Positions 50,676 through 60,753 of a DNA stretch of 64,000 nucleotides are shown piece after piece. Source of the DNA: an uncultured bacterium (GTDB taxonomy: Bacteria; Krumholzibacteriota; Krumholzibacteriia; LZORAL124-64-63); NCBI GenBank assembly GCA_937910695.1, contig CALEMW010000207.1, positions 18,523-82,522 on the forward strand, read 5' to 3'. Position numbers and translations under genes: made by a program. The notes below the pieces were generated by a model, which was not told the origin of the DNA, did not search any database, and was given only the letters and a program-made list of their open reading frames with translations. Within the stretch, counting starts at the first letter, position 1; each line of letters begins with the position of its first letter.

Positions 50676-52733
50676 ATGGAAGTCAGCAATCCCAAGGGTC
50701 TTCCCGAGAATGCCTATCGCAAGCTGGAGCCGGGTGAAGAGTTCATCCCGGTCGTACCGGCGAACAAGCTCGTACCTGAGCTTACGGCCTACTCCCTGTT
50801 GTGGGGCCTGTTCTACGCGGTGCTCTTCTCGGCTGCGGCCGCTTACCTGGGCCTGAAGATCGGCCAGGTGTTCGAAGCCGCCATTCCCATCACGATCCTG
50901 GCCATCGGGCTGTCCAATGCTCTCGGCAAGAAAGACGCTCTGCAGCAGAATGTGCTGATCCAGTCGATCGGCTCGGCGTCGGGCGTGATCGTGGCGGGCG
51001 CCATTTTTACGGTGCCCGGTCTGTATATCCTCGGCCTGAATGAGCAGGCGGGCTTCTTCCGCATGTTCATGGCCTCGCTGCTCGGCGGTTTCCTGGGCAT
51101 CTCGTTTCTGATCCCCTTCCGCCGCTACTTCGTCAAGGACATGCACGGCGAGTTCCCGTTCCCCGAGGCCACCGCCAGCACCGAGGTGCTGATGGCCGGC
51201 GAGAAGGGCGGCGACCAGGCCAAGGTGCTGATCCAGGCCGGGACCATCGGCGGCGTCTTCCAGTTCATGTCGCAGACCTTCGGCGTGTGGCGCGAGGAGT
51301 TCACGACCACCACGTTCCAGTGGGGGCAGAACCTGTCGACCAAGGTGCGCCTCGAGTACAACATGCTTGTGGACTCGGCCGTGATCGGCCTCGGCTACAT
51401 CGTGGGCCTGAAGTACGCCCTGATCATCGCCAGCGGTTCGTTCCTGGCCTGGTGGGTCATGACGCCCATGATCGGCATGCTCGGCAAGGGCGTGACCATC
51501 GACGGCGAGGTGTTCCAGTTGGCGGCCATCGACGGCCTGTCCACAGGCGACATCTTCTACAGCTTCGTGCGGCCGGTGGGCATCGGCTGCATCGCCATGG
51601 CCGGTCTGATCGGCGTCTACAAGTCCCGCAGCATCATCGGCGGCGCCTTCAAGCTGGCGGCGGCGGAGATGGGCGGCGGCGCCAAGGCCAACAATTCCGA
51701 CGAACGCACCCAGCGCGACCTGCCCATGCCGGTCGTGACGGCCCTGACGATCCTGACGATCCTTGCCGTCTTCGTGTTCTTCTGGTTCGGCGTGACCCAC
51801 AAGCTGAGCTGGGCGATCGCCGGTTTGCTCGTGGTGACCGTGGTCGCGTTTTTGTTCACGACCGTGGCCGCCCGGGCCATCGCCATCGTGGGGACCAACC
51901 CGGTCTCCGGTATGACACTGATGACGTTGATCATCGCCGCCGTCGTGCTCAATGCGGTAGGTATGACGGGCAACGACGGCATCGTGGCCGCCCTGCTGAT
52001 AGGCGGTGTCGTATGCACGGCTCTGTCTGTGAGCGGCGGTTTCATCAGCGACCTGAAGATCGGCTACTGGCTAGGCACAACGCCGCGAGTGCAGCAGCAG
52101 TGGAAGTTCTTGGGCGTGATCGTGTCGGCGGCAGCGGTGTCCGGTGTCATCATGATGCTCGACAAGATCTACGGCTTCGGCGGCGAAGATGGACTGGCCG
52201 CACCCCAGGCCAGCGCCATGGCCACCCTCATCGAACCGCTGATGACGGGTCAGCCTGCGCCCTGGCTGCTTTACATGGCGGGTTGCTTCATGGCTTTGGT
52301 TCTCGAGTGGGTCGGCGTACCCCCTCTGGCCTTCGCCCTGGGCATGTACCTGCCCCTCGAGTTGAACACGCCGATCCTGATGGGCGGCGTCGTGGCGCAC
52401 CTGTCCACGAAGTCGAAGAGCAAGGAAGTGGAAGGTAAGCGCAAGGAGCGCGGTACTCTGATCGCATCTGGCTTTGTGGCCGGCGGCGCCATCATGGGTG
52501 TGCTCTCGGCTTTCATCCTGTTCATCGGCCGCTGGCTCGCAGGACGTGCGGAATGGTCCACGACCCTTCACGACGGCACGCTCGTGAAAGCCGACGACTG
52601 GTCGGTCATCCATGTGATCGGCACCCACCGCTGGGTGGAAGAAATGCCGGGATCCTCGTTGCTCGGTCTTGCCGCCTTAGTTGGCCTTTGTCTGTACATG
52701 TACAGGTCGACAAGATCTGCGGCTCGGGACTGA
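50676..52733 (+). CDS. OPT-family oligopeptide/metal transporter
   Basis: 685 residues from ATG 50676 with GGAGG 5 bases upstream (a GTG at 50658 is less likely). About 15 hydrophobic helices cover the whole length, beginning with LLWGLFYAVLFSAAAAYLGL KIG-type segments. The OPT signature is seen in FPEATASTEVLMAGEKGG and later LIEPLMTGQPAPWLLYMAGC and GVPPLAFALGMYLPLELNTP. The family takes up oligopeptides or metal-chelates by proton symport. The gene is divergent from the cytochrome operon, sharing a 200-base upstream region with it. Confidence 0.92.
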   Translation: MEVSNPKGLPENAYRKLEPGEEFIPVVPANKLVPELTAYSLLWGLFYAVLFSAAAAYLGLKIGQVFEAAIPITILAIGLSNALGKKDALQQNVLIQSIGSASGVIVAGAIFTVPGLYILGLNEQAGFFRMFMASLLGGFLGISFLIPFRRYFVKDMHGEFPFPEATASTEVLMAGEKGGDQAKVLIQAGTIGGVFQFMSQTFGVWREEFTTTTFQWGQNLSTKVRLEYNMLVDSAVIGLGYIVGLKYALIIASGSFLAWWVMTPMIGMLGKGVTIDGEVFQLAAIDGLSTGDIFYSFVRPVGIGCIAMAGLIGVYKSRSIIGGAFKLAAAEMGGGAKANNSDERTQRDLPMPVVTALTILTILAVFVFFWFGVTHKLSWAIAGLLVVTVVAFLFTTVAARAIAIVGTNPVSGMTLMTLIIAAVVLNAVGMTGNDGIVAALLIGGVVCTALSVSGGFISDLKIGYWLGTTPRVQQQWKFLGVIVSAAAVSGVIMMLDKIYGFGGEDGLAAPQASAMATLIEPLMTGQPAPWLLYMAGCFMALVLEWVGVPPLAFALGMYLPLELNTPILMGGVVAHLSTKSKSKEVEGKRKERGTLIASGFVAGGAIMGVLSAFILFIGRWLAGRAEWSTTLHDGTLVKADDWSVIHVIGTHRWVEEMPGSSLLGLAALVGLCLYMYRSTRSAARD

Positions 52734-52751
52734 TCCGATCTCGTTGAGAAT

Positions 52752-52777
52752 CGAGGGCGGCCTGCAGGCCGCCCTCG
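52752..52777 (+). terminator. Palindromic terminator of the OPT gene
   Basis: A 26-base perfect palindrome (CGAGGGCGGCCTG and its complement) 18 bases after the stop, followed by TTTGTTTC. Confidence 0.9.
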
Positions 52778-52863
52778 TTTGTTTCAAGCTTTCCCGCTCC
52801 GGGCCGACATGTCAGTATGAAACGGCCCGGACCTACGAGCTCAACCAGGGAGCCCGCACCTCC

Positions 52864-54033
52864 ATGCAGGAGATCAAACCCCTGACGTCCCTGCGCGCCT
52901 TCGCGGCGTTCCTGGTCTTCATGTTCCATTACGCCAATGTCTTTTCGCCGGCGAACCGCGGCGTGGAGGGTTTTGCCGGTGAATGGATTCCTCTGTTGCC
53001 TTTGTGGAAGCAGGGGAGCGTGGGGGTGTCGATCTTCTTCGTGCTGTCGGGATTCCTGATCTCGCGGATCTACTACGACCAGGTGGCCGGCGGCACGATC
53101 TCCCTGCGCCTGTACTTCGTGAAGCGGATTGCGCGCATCTGGCCCTTGTTCCTGGTCTTTGGAACGATTCAGCATGTCTGGCTCGCTCTGACGGACCAAT
53201 TCCCGGGCGACGGGGTCTGGGTCACGATGACGATGACCCAGGGCTTATTCGAGCAGCTGCGATACACGGGACTGCCTACGGCCTGGTCCCTCACGGTAGA
53301 AGAAACCTTCTATGCCGTAGCACCTCCTCTCTATCTCCTGATTTCGAGACTGGCCCCGATTCCCGCCGAGGGAGTCCGGCGACGGGACGGCGCCAGGTTG
53401 GCCTTCGTGCTGATCGGCGTGGTCCTGGGAGCGGCCCTGTGCGGCGAACTGGTCGTCAGGGGGGCCGCGGCGGCGAACTGGTCCTGGCAGGGATTCATGG
53501 GCTCGCGTTATCACATGTGGCACTCCACACTCTTCGGACGTCTGCCCGAGTTCGCAATCGGCATGGGAGCCGCGTTTGTCCATCGTGCAGGTGTCGTCCC
53601 GCGTCTGTTCGCCGGCCGCAGGGCACCGGGCGTTATCGTGGCTATGTTCTTGGGCATGGGCGCCTGCATGTGGGGCAAGACGTTGCTCGTCGACGAGACC
53701 GGCGTGGCAGCTCAGGGTGGAACCTATCTATTGGCCTATCTCCTGGCGGGGATGTCCGCTGTCTTGATTCTGGCTCTTTCGGTACGGGGCAACGTGATCG
53801 AACGTCTCCTGTCTCATGGACTCCTCGTCTATCTGGGCAAGATTTCCTACGGTTTCTACCTGATACAGATCACCGTCATGATCGCACCGTTGGTCGCGTT
53901 GACCGATCATCTCGGATTCGCACGGTTGCCCGTGCTCTTCGTCCTGACCAACCTGTTCTGTGCGGCGAGTTACGAGCTTGTAGAAAAACCGACTCGTCGG
54001 CTGATTGTGGCGCGGTGGGGTCTTCGGCCCTGA
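52864..54033 (+). CDS. Acyltransferase 3 (OafA/YrhL-type) membrane protein
   Basis: 389 residues from ATG 52864. The family begins with KPLTSLRAFAAFLVFMFHYA, with the conserved Arg and the active His at the end of this first helix. FFVLSGFLIS and KRIARIWPLF follow, then LRYTGLPTAWSLTVEETFYA (the usual SLxxExxFY motif). Around ten membrane helices extend to the C-terminus. Such enzymes O-acylate cell-surface polysaccharides or lipids. The frame is open upstream to 52681, through the terminator, and that part is discounted. Confidence 0.92.
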   Translation: MQEIKPLTSLRAFAAFLVFMFHYANVFSPANRGVEGFAGEWIPLLPLWKQGSVGVSIFFVLSGFLISRIYYDQVAGGTISLRLYFVKRIARIWPLFLVFGTIQHVWLALTDQFPGDGVWVTMTMTQGLFEQLRYTGLPTAWSLTVEETFYAVAPPLYLLISRLAPIPAEGVRRRDGARLAFVLIGVVLGAALCGELVVRGAAAANWSWQGFMGSRYHMWHSTLFGRLPEFAIGMGAAFVHRAGVVPRLFAGRRAPGVIVAMFLGMGACMWGKTLLVDETGVAAQGGTYLLAYLLAGMSAVLILALSVRGNVIERLLSHGLLVYLGKISYGFYLIQITVMIAPLVALTDHLGFARLPVLFVLTNLFCAASYELVEKPTRRLIVARWGLRP

Positions 54034-54138
54034 TCGGTTCTCCCATTCATCCCTGTGCATCCTGGCGAGCCGTGCGGCGGTATGCTACCGTTTGCGCGTG
54101 CGTACGGAGAGAATCGGCGCCGAACGAGGAGATGGACG

Positions 54139-54690
54139 ATGAACGGTAGAGTCACGATATCTGTTTTGAGTGCGGCGATGTTGCTGCTCATCATGATCGG
54201 AACCGCCTGTACGGACGGTGGCGTATCAGTCGAAATTGCCCGGAGTGGTTTTGAGACCGAGTCCGATCTATGGCGTGAGAACCCCTCAGCGAACATCGAT
54301 TCGGAGATGGTGCACGAAGGCGTAGGCAGCCTCTTCGTTTTCGCGACCGGGCTCGTCAAAGTGCCGATCATGGACGTTCCTAACGTCTCCGTTGTTGGTG
54401 ATTCGCTGACCGTCACGCTCTGGGCCCGAACACAGATCCTCCAGGAATCGACCGTACTCGAGATGCTCATCGACCGGGAAGGGTTGGATCCACGTCTGGC
54501 CCAGGTGAGGATGAATGATGTTCGACGCACGACGCCATGGAGCCCGGTACAGATCGCATTTCATCTTGTGCCCGACGAGCATCCTACCCGCCTGAGGCTC
54601 GCTCTGATCGTTCCTCAGCCCGGCAAGCTCTGGATCGACGACGTTGTAATCTGGGACGGCGCACCCCGCACCGATGCCGGAACGGAGTGA
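54139..54690 (+). CDS. Lipoprotein with a carbohydrate-binding-like beta-sandwich
   Basis: 183 residues from ATG 54139, after GAGGAGATGGACG. The lipobox is IGTAC at the end of MLLLIMIGTACTDGG. The rest reads as a jelly-roll: GFETESDLWRENPSAN at the start, SLTVTLWARTQ, and LWIDDVVIWDG at the end, a common signature of CBM-like domains (family CBM4/9/22-type). It presumably binds carbohydrate at the cell surface, by analogy only. The next gene follows 2 bases after the stop. Confidence 0.7.
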   Translation: MNGRVTISVLSAAMLLLIMIGTACTDGGVSVEIARSGFETESDLWRENPSANIDSEMVHEGVGSLFVFATGLVKVPIMDVPNVSVVGDSLTVTLWARTQILQESTVLEMLIDREGLDPRLAQVRMNDVRRTTPWSPVQIAFHLVPDEHPTRLRLALIVPQPGKLWIDDVVIWDGAPRTDAGTE

Positions 54691-54692
54691 CC

Positions 54693-55775
54693 GTGGAACG
54701 GATCGTGATCTCCCGCCACGGCGAGCCCGATGTCCTTTCTCGCGAGACGACACTCGATCCGGACCCGGGTCCCGGTCAGGTCCGGGTACGCGTCGATGCC
54801 GTGGGTGTGAACTTTGCCGACGTGATGATCCGCATGGGTCTTTATCCAGATGCCGGAGCATTGCCCCTGGTGCCTGGATTTGAGGCGTCCGGCACGATCG
54901 ACGCCGTGGGTGAGGGTGTGGATCCGTCCAGAGTGGGTGAGTCAGTCGTGGCCCTGATGAAGCAGGGCGCTTATGCCGAGGCGTTGGTGGTGAGGTCCGA
55001 CTTCGCTCTGGCCATTCCCGAAGGCCTCGACCCGGTGACGGCTGCGGCGCTGCCGGTCAACGGACTGACCGCATACCAGATTCTCGAGGTCATGGCTCCG
55101 CCACGGCCGGGCGAAACCGTGCTGGTGCATGGTGCAGCTGGCGGTGTGGGAACGTTGGCGGTACAGCTTGCGCAACGTCGAGGCGCGACCGTCATGGGGT
55201 CGGCTTCACCTGCCAAGCACGAGTTTTTGAGGAGCCTCGGTGTGGCCACGGTCTTCGATTCTCGAAAGCGGAACTTCGCCGCCACGGTGAAAGCAGCCAC
55301 CAACGGCCACGGCGCCGACGTGGTCCTCGAACCTCGCCATGGCCGCTGGATCCTTGAAAGCTACAAGGCTGCCGCGCCGGCCGGGCGCATCGTGATGCAC
55401 GGCTTCGCGGCGGCGGCGTCGGGTAAGAAAGGATCGCGTTGGGCTGCGCTGCGTACGGTGCTCGAAGCGCCCTGGCTGCAGGTCAATCCCATCTCGTTGA
55501 TGAATGACAACAAAGCCCTGATGGGCATCAACCTGGGCCGTATGTGGTCGGAGTCTGATCGACTGCTCACCTGGTTGAGCGAGCTGCTCGCCATGGCCGC
55601 TACGGGTGCGATCACCCCGGTGATCGATCGGGTTCTGCCTCTCGAGAAAGCGGCGTTGGCTCATCACCGCTTGCAGGACCGCGCCAACGTGGGCAAGATC
55701 GTGCTCGTGACGAGGCGTTTCCGCGACGCCGGCTCAGCCGGCTGGGATGTCCACGAAGAAGGAGGCGGGTCGTGA
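54693..55775 (+). CDS. Zinc-independent quinone oxidoreductase (MDR family)
   Basis: 360 residues from GTG 54693 with GGAG 5 bases upstream, next to the lipoprotein stop. The MDR fold begins VERIVISRHGEPDVLSRETT and has VGVNFADVMIRMGLYP (family signature), GLTAYQILEVMAPPRPGETV and the NADPH-binding loop VHGAAGGVGTLAVQLA. The zinc-ligand cysteines of alcohol dehydrogenases are absent, as in QOR proteins. It reduces quinones or enones with NADPH. Its stop overlaps the next start (GTGA). Confidence 0.92.
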   Translation: MERIVISRHGEPDVLSRETTLDPDPGPGQVRVRVDAVGVNFADVMIRMGLYPDAGALPLVPGFEASGTIDAVGEGVDPSRVGESVVALMKQGAYAEALVVRSDFALAIPEGLDPVTAAALPVNGLTAYQILEVMAPPRPGETVLVHGAAGGVGTLAVQLAQRRGATVMGSASPAKHEFLRSLGVATVFDSRKRNFAATVKAATNGHGADVVLEPRHGRWILESYKAAAPAGRIVMHGFAAAASGKKGSRWAALRTVLEAPWLQVNPISLMNDNKALMGINLGRMWSESDRLLTWLSELLAMAATGAITPVIDRVLPLEKAALAHHRLQDRANVGKIVLVTRRFRDAGSAGWDVHEEGGGS

Positions 55776-56527
55776 GGGTCTCGGCGGTGCTTATCACCCA
55801 CGATGCCGCGGCGCACCTGGACCGTTGCCTGACCTCCCTGGCCTGGTGTGCCGAGATCGTCGTACTCGATCAGCAGAGCAGTGACGGCACCCTGGAGATC
55901 TGTGCTCGTCACGGTGCCCGTGTGGAGCAGGGAGAATGGCTTGGGTTCGGACGCACCAAGGCGGCTGCTGCCGCCCTGGCGACGAACCGCTGGATCCTGA
56001 GCATCGACTCCGACGAAGAGGTCTCAGAAGAACTGCGCGACGCTGTAATGGCTTTGCCGGACGAGGTGGACCCTGCGGCTTATCGGGTGAATCGTCTGTC
56101 CCGGTTCCTTGGGCGTTGGATCAGGCACTGTGGGTGGCATCCCGATCGGATCGTCCGGCTCTTCGACCGTGACCGGGCGGGGTTCAACGAGGCGACGGTC
56201 CATGAAGCGATTGAAACCGGCGGTGAAGTGGCGGATCTTCCGGGACTGCTGTTGCATCGCACCTACGACGACTTCGGCCAGTTCATGCGGAAACAGGACC
56301 ATTACACGACCCTCGGTGCAGCCGGGGCCGTTGCCGCCGGCCGTCAGACCAGTCTGCTCGGAGCCGTGGTTCGGGCCAAGTTCATGTTTTTTCGGACCTA
56401 TGTCCTCCAGGCGGGGTTTCTGGACGGCTGGCACGGACTGGTTCTGTGCTGTGGGATGGCCGTATCGACTCTGATGAAGTACGTGAAGATCTGGCAGGCC
56501 GGTCGCGGGCCTGTGGACGGGAGTTGA
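55772..56527 (+). CDS. Family 2 glycosyltransferase (WaaE/KdtX-like)
   Basis: 251 residues from GTG 55772 with AAGGAGG upstream. VSAVLITHDAAAHLDRCLTS and EIVVLDQQSSDGT form the nucleotide-sugar binding part, and LSIDSDEEVSEEL the DxD-type site. Later FNEATVHEAIETGG and a TYDDFGQFMRKQDHYTTLGA segment are as in LPS-core glucosyltransferases of the WaaE group. A C-terminal hydrophobic segment suggests membrane association. It probably decorates LPS or other envelope glycans. Confidence 0.9.
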   Translation: MRVSAVLITHDAAAHLDRCLTSLAWCAEIVVLDQQSSDGTLEICARHGARVEQGEWLGFGRTKAAAAALATNRWILSIDSDEEVSEELRDAVMALPDEVDPAAYRVNRLSRFLGRWIRHCGWHPDRIVRLFDRDRAGFNEATVHEAIETGGEVADLPGLLLHRTYDDFGQFMRKQDHYTTLGAAGAVAAGRQTSLLGAVVRAKFMFFRTYVLQAGFLDGWHGLVLCCGMAVSTLMKYVKIWQAGRGPVDGS

Positions 56528-56530
56528 CCC

Positions 56531-57655
56531 ATGCGAAAGCGTTGTTCGCTGATCCTGCTCTTGAGTTGCTGGTGTTTGGTCCAGGTTCCGGCTGCCGTAG
56601 CTCAGACCGACCCCGGTGAAGCCGTGAAGGCCGAACTCCTCGGGCCCGTGGAAACGTTGATCCGCGAAGCCAAAAACCTGGGAGCGTCCAAGCACTGTCC
56701 TCGCACTTATGACGCCGCAGTGGCTGCTCTCCAGGCCGCCGAGGCGGCGGTCCTCGCCAATCCTGAAGGGGCGCGGCGGGGCACGGTGGAAAGCATGGTC
56801 GTCGCGGCCGATATCCAGGCTCGGCGCGTTCTGACACGCATCCGTTATATCAACGAGTTGCGGGACCAGAAACATGGCTGGGAGGAGGCGGCCCTGCGCT
56901 ACGACAGGCTCATAGAGGGTGTGGCTACGGTCAGCGGCATCGTTATGCCGCCAGCGCTTTCCGGACCGGATGCGGGCCGTGCTCTTGTCGATTCGCTCAG
57001 CGCCCGCCGAGCCGATTCCCGGGCTCGTATGGATTCGCTCGTTTACGTGAACCGTGATCTGAACGACTGGGTATCCACCGAACAGGCCGTGCGCGATACA
57101 CAGATCGAACGCCTCCAGGACGAGATCACCCTGCTGCGGCATCAGCTATGGGAGACGGAACTGCGGGCAGGCATGGCCGAGGCCGACCGTGACGAAGCTC
57201 ATCATCGCGCCAGTGGGCTGGTTGCGAAGCGCGAGCTGGTGCGGAGCTTGGGTGGGACCTTCACACCCGAAGAGGGTGAGGTGCTCCTGACTCCGGACGG
57301 CGACGTGCGAGTACGGGTGGCCGGATTGCGTTTCGCTTCGGGCAGCGCCTGGCTCAACCCGGAGTACGATCCCCTACTGGACAGATTGGCCGAGGTGATC
57401 CGTCGCTTCCCCGGCGCCCCGGTGACGGTGGAGGGCCACACCGACAACACCGGTGAGCGTCAAGCCAATCTGGATCTTTCAGCCGAACGGGCCATCCGTG
57501 TGGCGCAGGCCCTGGCCGCGAGGCTGGAGTTGCCGGCCGATGGGTTCACCGTGTTGGGTGTTGGGCCGGACCATCCTGTCGCAGACAACAGTTCGGCCTC
57601 GGGCAGGATTTTGAACCGTCGCATTGAAATTCTGCTGAAGGAAGTCGCCCAATGA
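56531..57655 (+). CDS. OmpA-family protein with coiled-coil N-terminus
   Basis: 374 residues. The signal peptide is RKRCSLILLLSCWCLVQVPA. Residues 30-230 are helical and coiled-coil rich (TQIERLQDEITLLRHQLWET). The C-terminal OmpA/MotB domain starts at about 255: LRFASGSAWLNPEYDPLLDR, VTVEGHTDNTGERQANLDLS and VLGVGPDHPVADNSSASGR, with NRRIEILL at the end. It binds peptidoglycan in the periplasm; the helical part may attach to the outer membrane or to a partner. The gene is 3 bases after the glycosyltransferase and 10 before the sensor kinase gene. Confidence 0.92.
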   Translation: MRKRCSLILLLSCWCLVQVPAAVAQTDPGEAVKAELLGPVETLIREAKNLGASKHCPRTYDAAVAALQAAEAAVLANPEGARRGTVESMVVAADIQARRVLTRIRYINELRDQKHGWEEAALRYDRLIEGVATVSGIVMPPALSGPDAGRALVDSLSARRADSRARMDSLVYVNRDLNDWVSTEQAVRDTQIERLQDEITLLRHQLWETELRAGMAEADRDEAHHRASGLVAKRELVRSLGGTFTPEEGEVLLTPDGDVRVRVAGLRFASGSAWLNPEYDPLLDRLAEVIRRFPGAPVTVEGHTDNTGERQANLDLSAERAIRVAQALAARLELPADGFTVLGVGPDHPVADNSSASGRILNRRIEILLKEVAQ

Positions 57656-57665
57656 GGGGGCGGCG

Positions 57666-58739
57666 GTGACGCCGGACCAGCAATCAAGGCGCAACGTCGT
57701 GGGTTGGGGTGTGGTGACCGTCCTGGTCGCGCTGGTGACCTTCTCGCATTACAGCACCGCGGTGCACATCCACGAGGCGCACGGGATCTACCGGCGCCTC
57801 TATTACTTTCCCATCGTCATCGGAGCTTTCCTCGGCGGCTGGCGAGGAGGCGTCGGCACGGCCCTCGCCGTGTGCGCCTTCTACTTGCCTCATGCTTTCG
57901 GCTACATCGGATTCGATCCGGCGCCGACTCTGGAGAAGGTTCTGGAGATGGTTCTGTATCTGGCCATCGGTCTGCTCACCGGTACCCAGGTGGGACGGTT
58001 GCGCAGGGTGGCGGATAGCCTCGCGAAGACCCTGAGGGAGAAGGATGCCCTCGAGGCGGACCTCGTGCGTACGGCGCGGCTTGCTGCGGTGGGCCGCCTG
58101 TCCGCAGGACTGGCTCATGAAATCCGCAATCCTCTGGCGTCGATCACCGCCTCGGCCGACATCTTGGCCGACGACGTTGATCCTGATGATCCCAAGGGGC
58201 GTCTGGTGACTATTCTACGGGATGAAAGCGCCCGCCTCGACGGCGTCCTGACCCGTTTCCTCGACTTCGCCAGACCGCGGGAGCGCAACGGTGAGCTCTG
58301 CGTCCTCGCCGACGAAGTGGCTCGTGTGGCGGCTCTGGTAGACGGCGTCGAGACCGATGATGCGAGGGACCGATCCATTACCGTGTTCGCTGATCGTGAT
58401 CAACTCCGTCAGATCCTGCTCAATGTGATGCTCAATGCCCGTCACTTCTCCCGTGGTGTTGTCCGCGTGTCTCTGGACCGAGACGCCGAAGTCACGACGT
58501 GCCGGATCGCGGACGACGGCCCGGGCTTCTCGCCTGAGGCCCTGAGCCAGTTCGGAACACCGTTCTACTCCACACGTGAGGGTGGCACCGGTCTGGGACT
58601 CGCCTTGAGCCTGCGCCTGGCCGAGGACAACGGCGGTCGTCTCGAGGCGGCCGCCGGCCCGGCGGGCGGCGCGGTCGTCACCCTGATCCTGCCTGAGGCG
58701 GAAAGGGGGGACGATGGCGCGCGTGCTGGTGGTCGATGA
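57666..58739 (+). CDS. Sensor histidine kinase (NtrB-like)
   Basis: 357 residues from GTG 57666 with GAGGGGG upstream. Residues 12-30, 42-60, 65-85 and 97-115 are hydrophobic, forming an N-terminal membrane sensor. His[22 protein letters not shown] (phospho-acceptor His in AHEIRNP, about 153). HATPase: [12 protein letters not shown] (N box), [27 protein letters not shown]. The start of the regulator gene overlaps its 3' end by 26 bases, so the two form a two-component pair. Confidence 0.94.
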   Translation: MTPDQQSRRNVVGWGVVTVLVALVTFSHYSTAVHIHEAHGIYRRLYYFPIVIGAFLGGWRGGVGTALAVCAFYLPHAFGYIGFDPAPTLEKVLEMVLYLAIGLLTGTQVGRLRRVADSLAKTLREKDALEADLVRTARLAAVGRLSAGLAHEIRNPLASITASADILADDVDPDDPKGRLVTILRDESARLDGVLTRFLDFARPRERNGELCVLADEVARVAALVDGVETDDARDRSITVFADRDQLRQILLNVMLNARHFSRGVVRVSLDRDAEVTTCRIADDGPGFSPEALSQFGTPFYSTREGGTGLGLALSLRLAEDNGGRLEAAAGPAGGAVVTLILPEAERGDDGARAGGR

Positions 58740-60072
58740 CGATCGGAGTCTCCGCGAAGTCGTGTCCTACATCCTGGGCGAGGACGGCCACGAGGTGCTG
58801 ACCGCCGCGGACGGCGAGGAGGGTTGGCGGCGTATCGTCGCCGATGCTCCCGATCTTGTGCTGACCGATCTGCGCATGCCGGGCTGTGACGGCATGGAAC
58901 TGCTGCGTCGTCTCGGGGGTGCGACCGGTCGACCACCGCTGCCGGTCATCATGTTCACGGCCTACGGCACCGTGGAGCAGGCGGTCGAGGCCATGCTCGC
59001 CGGTGCGACGAGCTATCTGCTCAAACCCTTCAATCGTGCCGAGCTGAGACTGATCGTGCGACGCGCCCTCGAAGTCCACCGACTCGAAGCCGATGTCCGT
59101 CGCCTTCGGCTCGCCGTGCGCGACGGCGCCGCGAGTGGTGCCATTCTCCACGCCTCCGCGGCCATGTCCGCCGTGGCGGCCCAGATCGCCCAGGTGGCGC
59201 CGAGCCAGGCGCCGGTGCTGATCGCAGGGGAGAGCGGAACGGGTAAGGAGCTGGTGGCCCGAGCCGTTCACGAGGGATCGTCGCGGGCCGAAGGCCCCTT
59301 CGTGGCGGTGAACTGTGGTGCGCTGCCCGCGAGTCTCTTCGAGTCGGAGCTTTTCGGGCATGTGAAGGGCGCCTTCACCGGGGCGGACCGTGACGCTCCG
59401 GGACGTATCCGCGCCGCCGCAGGCGGCACGCTGTTGCTCGATGAAATCGGTGAACTGCCTCTCGAACTCCAGCCCAAGTTGCTGAGGGTGCTCGAGGAGC
59501 GGGCCGTGGATCCCGTGGGCGGCAACGCACCGGTGCCCGTCGACTTCCGTTTGATCTGTGCTACGAACCGTGACCTCGACAAGGATGTCGAGGCCGGTCG
59601 GTTCCGCGAGGATTTGTATTACCGCCTGGCTGTGATCACCCTCCACGTACCGCCGTTGCGGGAACGTCCCGACGATGTGCCGCTGCTCTGGGAGCACTTC
59701 ACCGAGCTCCACCACGGCAGTCCCCGCACTTCGAGCCCCGCGCTGATCAAGGCCCTGCTCCGCCGTCCCTGGCCGGGCAATGTGCGTGAGCTGCGCAATC
59801 TCAACCAGCGCCTGGTGCTCACCTCCGCGGGTGAGACGATGGACATTTCAGACCTCGAAGCCGCGGGCGCCGGTGTTGCCGCCTCGGCCGCAGTGTCGGG
59901 ACTGCCCCTCGGGGCGTTCCCAGCCGAAGGCTTTGCTCTTCAGGATCTGGAAAAGGAAACGGTCCGTCGTGCCCTGGAGATGTGCGGCGGCAACAAGACG
60001 CGTGCCGCCTCCTATCTGCGGATCCCACGTCATGTGCTGCTCTACAGGCTGGAGAAGTACGGCCTCGCCTAG
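58714..60072 (+). CDS. Sigma-54-dependent response regulator (NtrC family)
   Basis: 452 residues. Receiver domain 1-115 with [10 protein letters not shown], phosphorylation Asp in [21 protein letters not shown] and LLKPF. AAA+ domain: Walker [21 protein letters not shown], sigma-54 contact loop [13 protein letters not shown], Walker [12 protein letters not shown] and [13 protein letters not shown]. The C-terminal Fis-type HTH is [20 protein letters not shown]. It activates sigma-54 promoters after phosphorylation by the partner kinase; I found no clear -24/-12 promoter in the window. It converges on the isochorismatase-like gene, their stops overlapping by CTAG. Confidence 0.95.
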   Translation: MARVLVVDDDRSLREVVSYILGEDGHEVLTAADGEEGWRRIVADAPDLVLTDLRMPGCDGMELLRRLGGATGRPPLPVIMFTAYGTVEQAVEAMLAGATSYLLKPFNRAELRLIVRRALEVHRLEADVRRLRLAVRDGAASGAILHASAAMSAVAAQIAQVAPSQAPVLIAGESGTGKELVARAVHEGSSRAEGPFVAVNCGALPASLFESELFGHVKGAFTGADRDAPGRIRAAAGGTLLLDEIGELPLELQPKLLRVLEERAVDPVGGNAPVPVDFRLICATNRDLDKDVEAGRFREDLYYRLAVITLHVPPLRERPDDVPLLWEHFTELHHGSPRTSSPALIKALLRRPWPGNVRELRNLNQRLVLTSAGETMDISDLEAAGAGVAASAAVSGLPLGAFPAEGFALQDLEKETVRRALEMCGGNKTRAASYLRIPRHVLLYRLEKYGLA

Positions 60073-60635
60073 GGGTTCTCCTTCAGGATCTCCGACACCG
60101 ACTTGAACTCGTCGGTGCGTGCCACCCTCAGGATCTCGAACATCACCATCTCGGTCGTCATGACCTGGGCTCCGAGGTCGCGCATGTAGGCCAGTCCCAG
60201 GTTGCGATTGGTCACCTGCCGCGACGACACGGCGTCGGCGGCGATCACGACCTGGTATCCCTCGTCGAGCAGATCGCGAGCAGTCTGGTAGATGCAGACA
60301 TGGGTCTCGATGCCGCAGAGGATCACCTGGTCGCGACGCGTCGACTTGAGGCGCGAGAGGAAGCCGGCGTCGCCGGCGCAGGAGAACGAGATCTTCTCGA
60401 CGGGATCGAAGTTCGGCGCCAGGGACGCCAGGGATTCGATGGTGCCGCCCAGCTTGGCCGGATAGTGCTCGGTGACGATCTGGGGAATATCCAGACGATC
60501 GCTGAACCGCATGAGGCGGGAGCAGTTGGCCACGACCAGTTCCATCTGGTGGATCAGGGGGCGGAACAACTCCTGCACGTCGACGACGATCAGGATGGCA
60601 CGGGATGGTTTGAGGCGGCGAGGAATCTTGACCAT
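60069..60635 (-). CDS. Isochorismatase-like cysteine hydrolase
   Basis: 188 residues. Cysteine-hydrolase triad: Asp about 19 in [13 protein letters not shown], Lys in the [10 protein letters not shown] region, and Cys in [19 protein letters not shown]. The family includes nicotinamidases, isochorismatases and N-carbamoyl hydrolases; this one resembles the YcaC/isochorismatase-domain group of unknown substrate. Cytosolic. Ends against the convergent NtrC-like gene. Confidence 0.9.
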   Translation of the reverse strand: MVKIPRRLKPSRAILIVVDVQELFRPLIHQMELVVANCSRLMRFSDRLDIPQIVTEHYPAKLGGTIESLASLAPNFDPVEKISFSCAGDAGFLSRLKSTRRDQVILCGIETHVCIYQTARDLLDEGYQVVIAADAVSSRQVTNRNLGLAYMRDLGAQVMTTEMVMFEILRVARTDEFKSVSEILKENP

Positions 60636-60753
60636 GATGTCCTCCGTGATGACCGGCTGTGATGATGGACGTTCAAGGTGTCCGACAATCTACCGGATCG
60701 GATTCACACGGGCAACCCGGACCTGGGAAATCGCCTGGTCCCGGTCGTGTAGT

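Noticed and set aside
57666..60072. Sigma-54 promoters as targets of the NtrC-like regulator
   Set aside because: TGGCAC-type elements with a properly spaced TTGC were looked for in the intergenic regions and not found with confidence.
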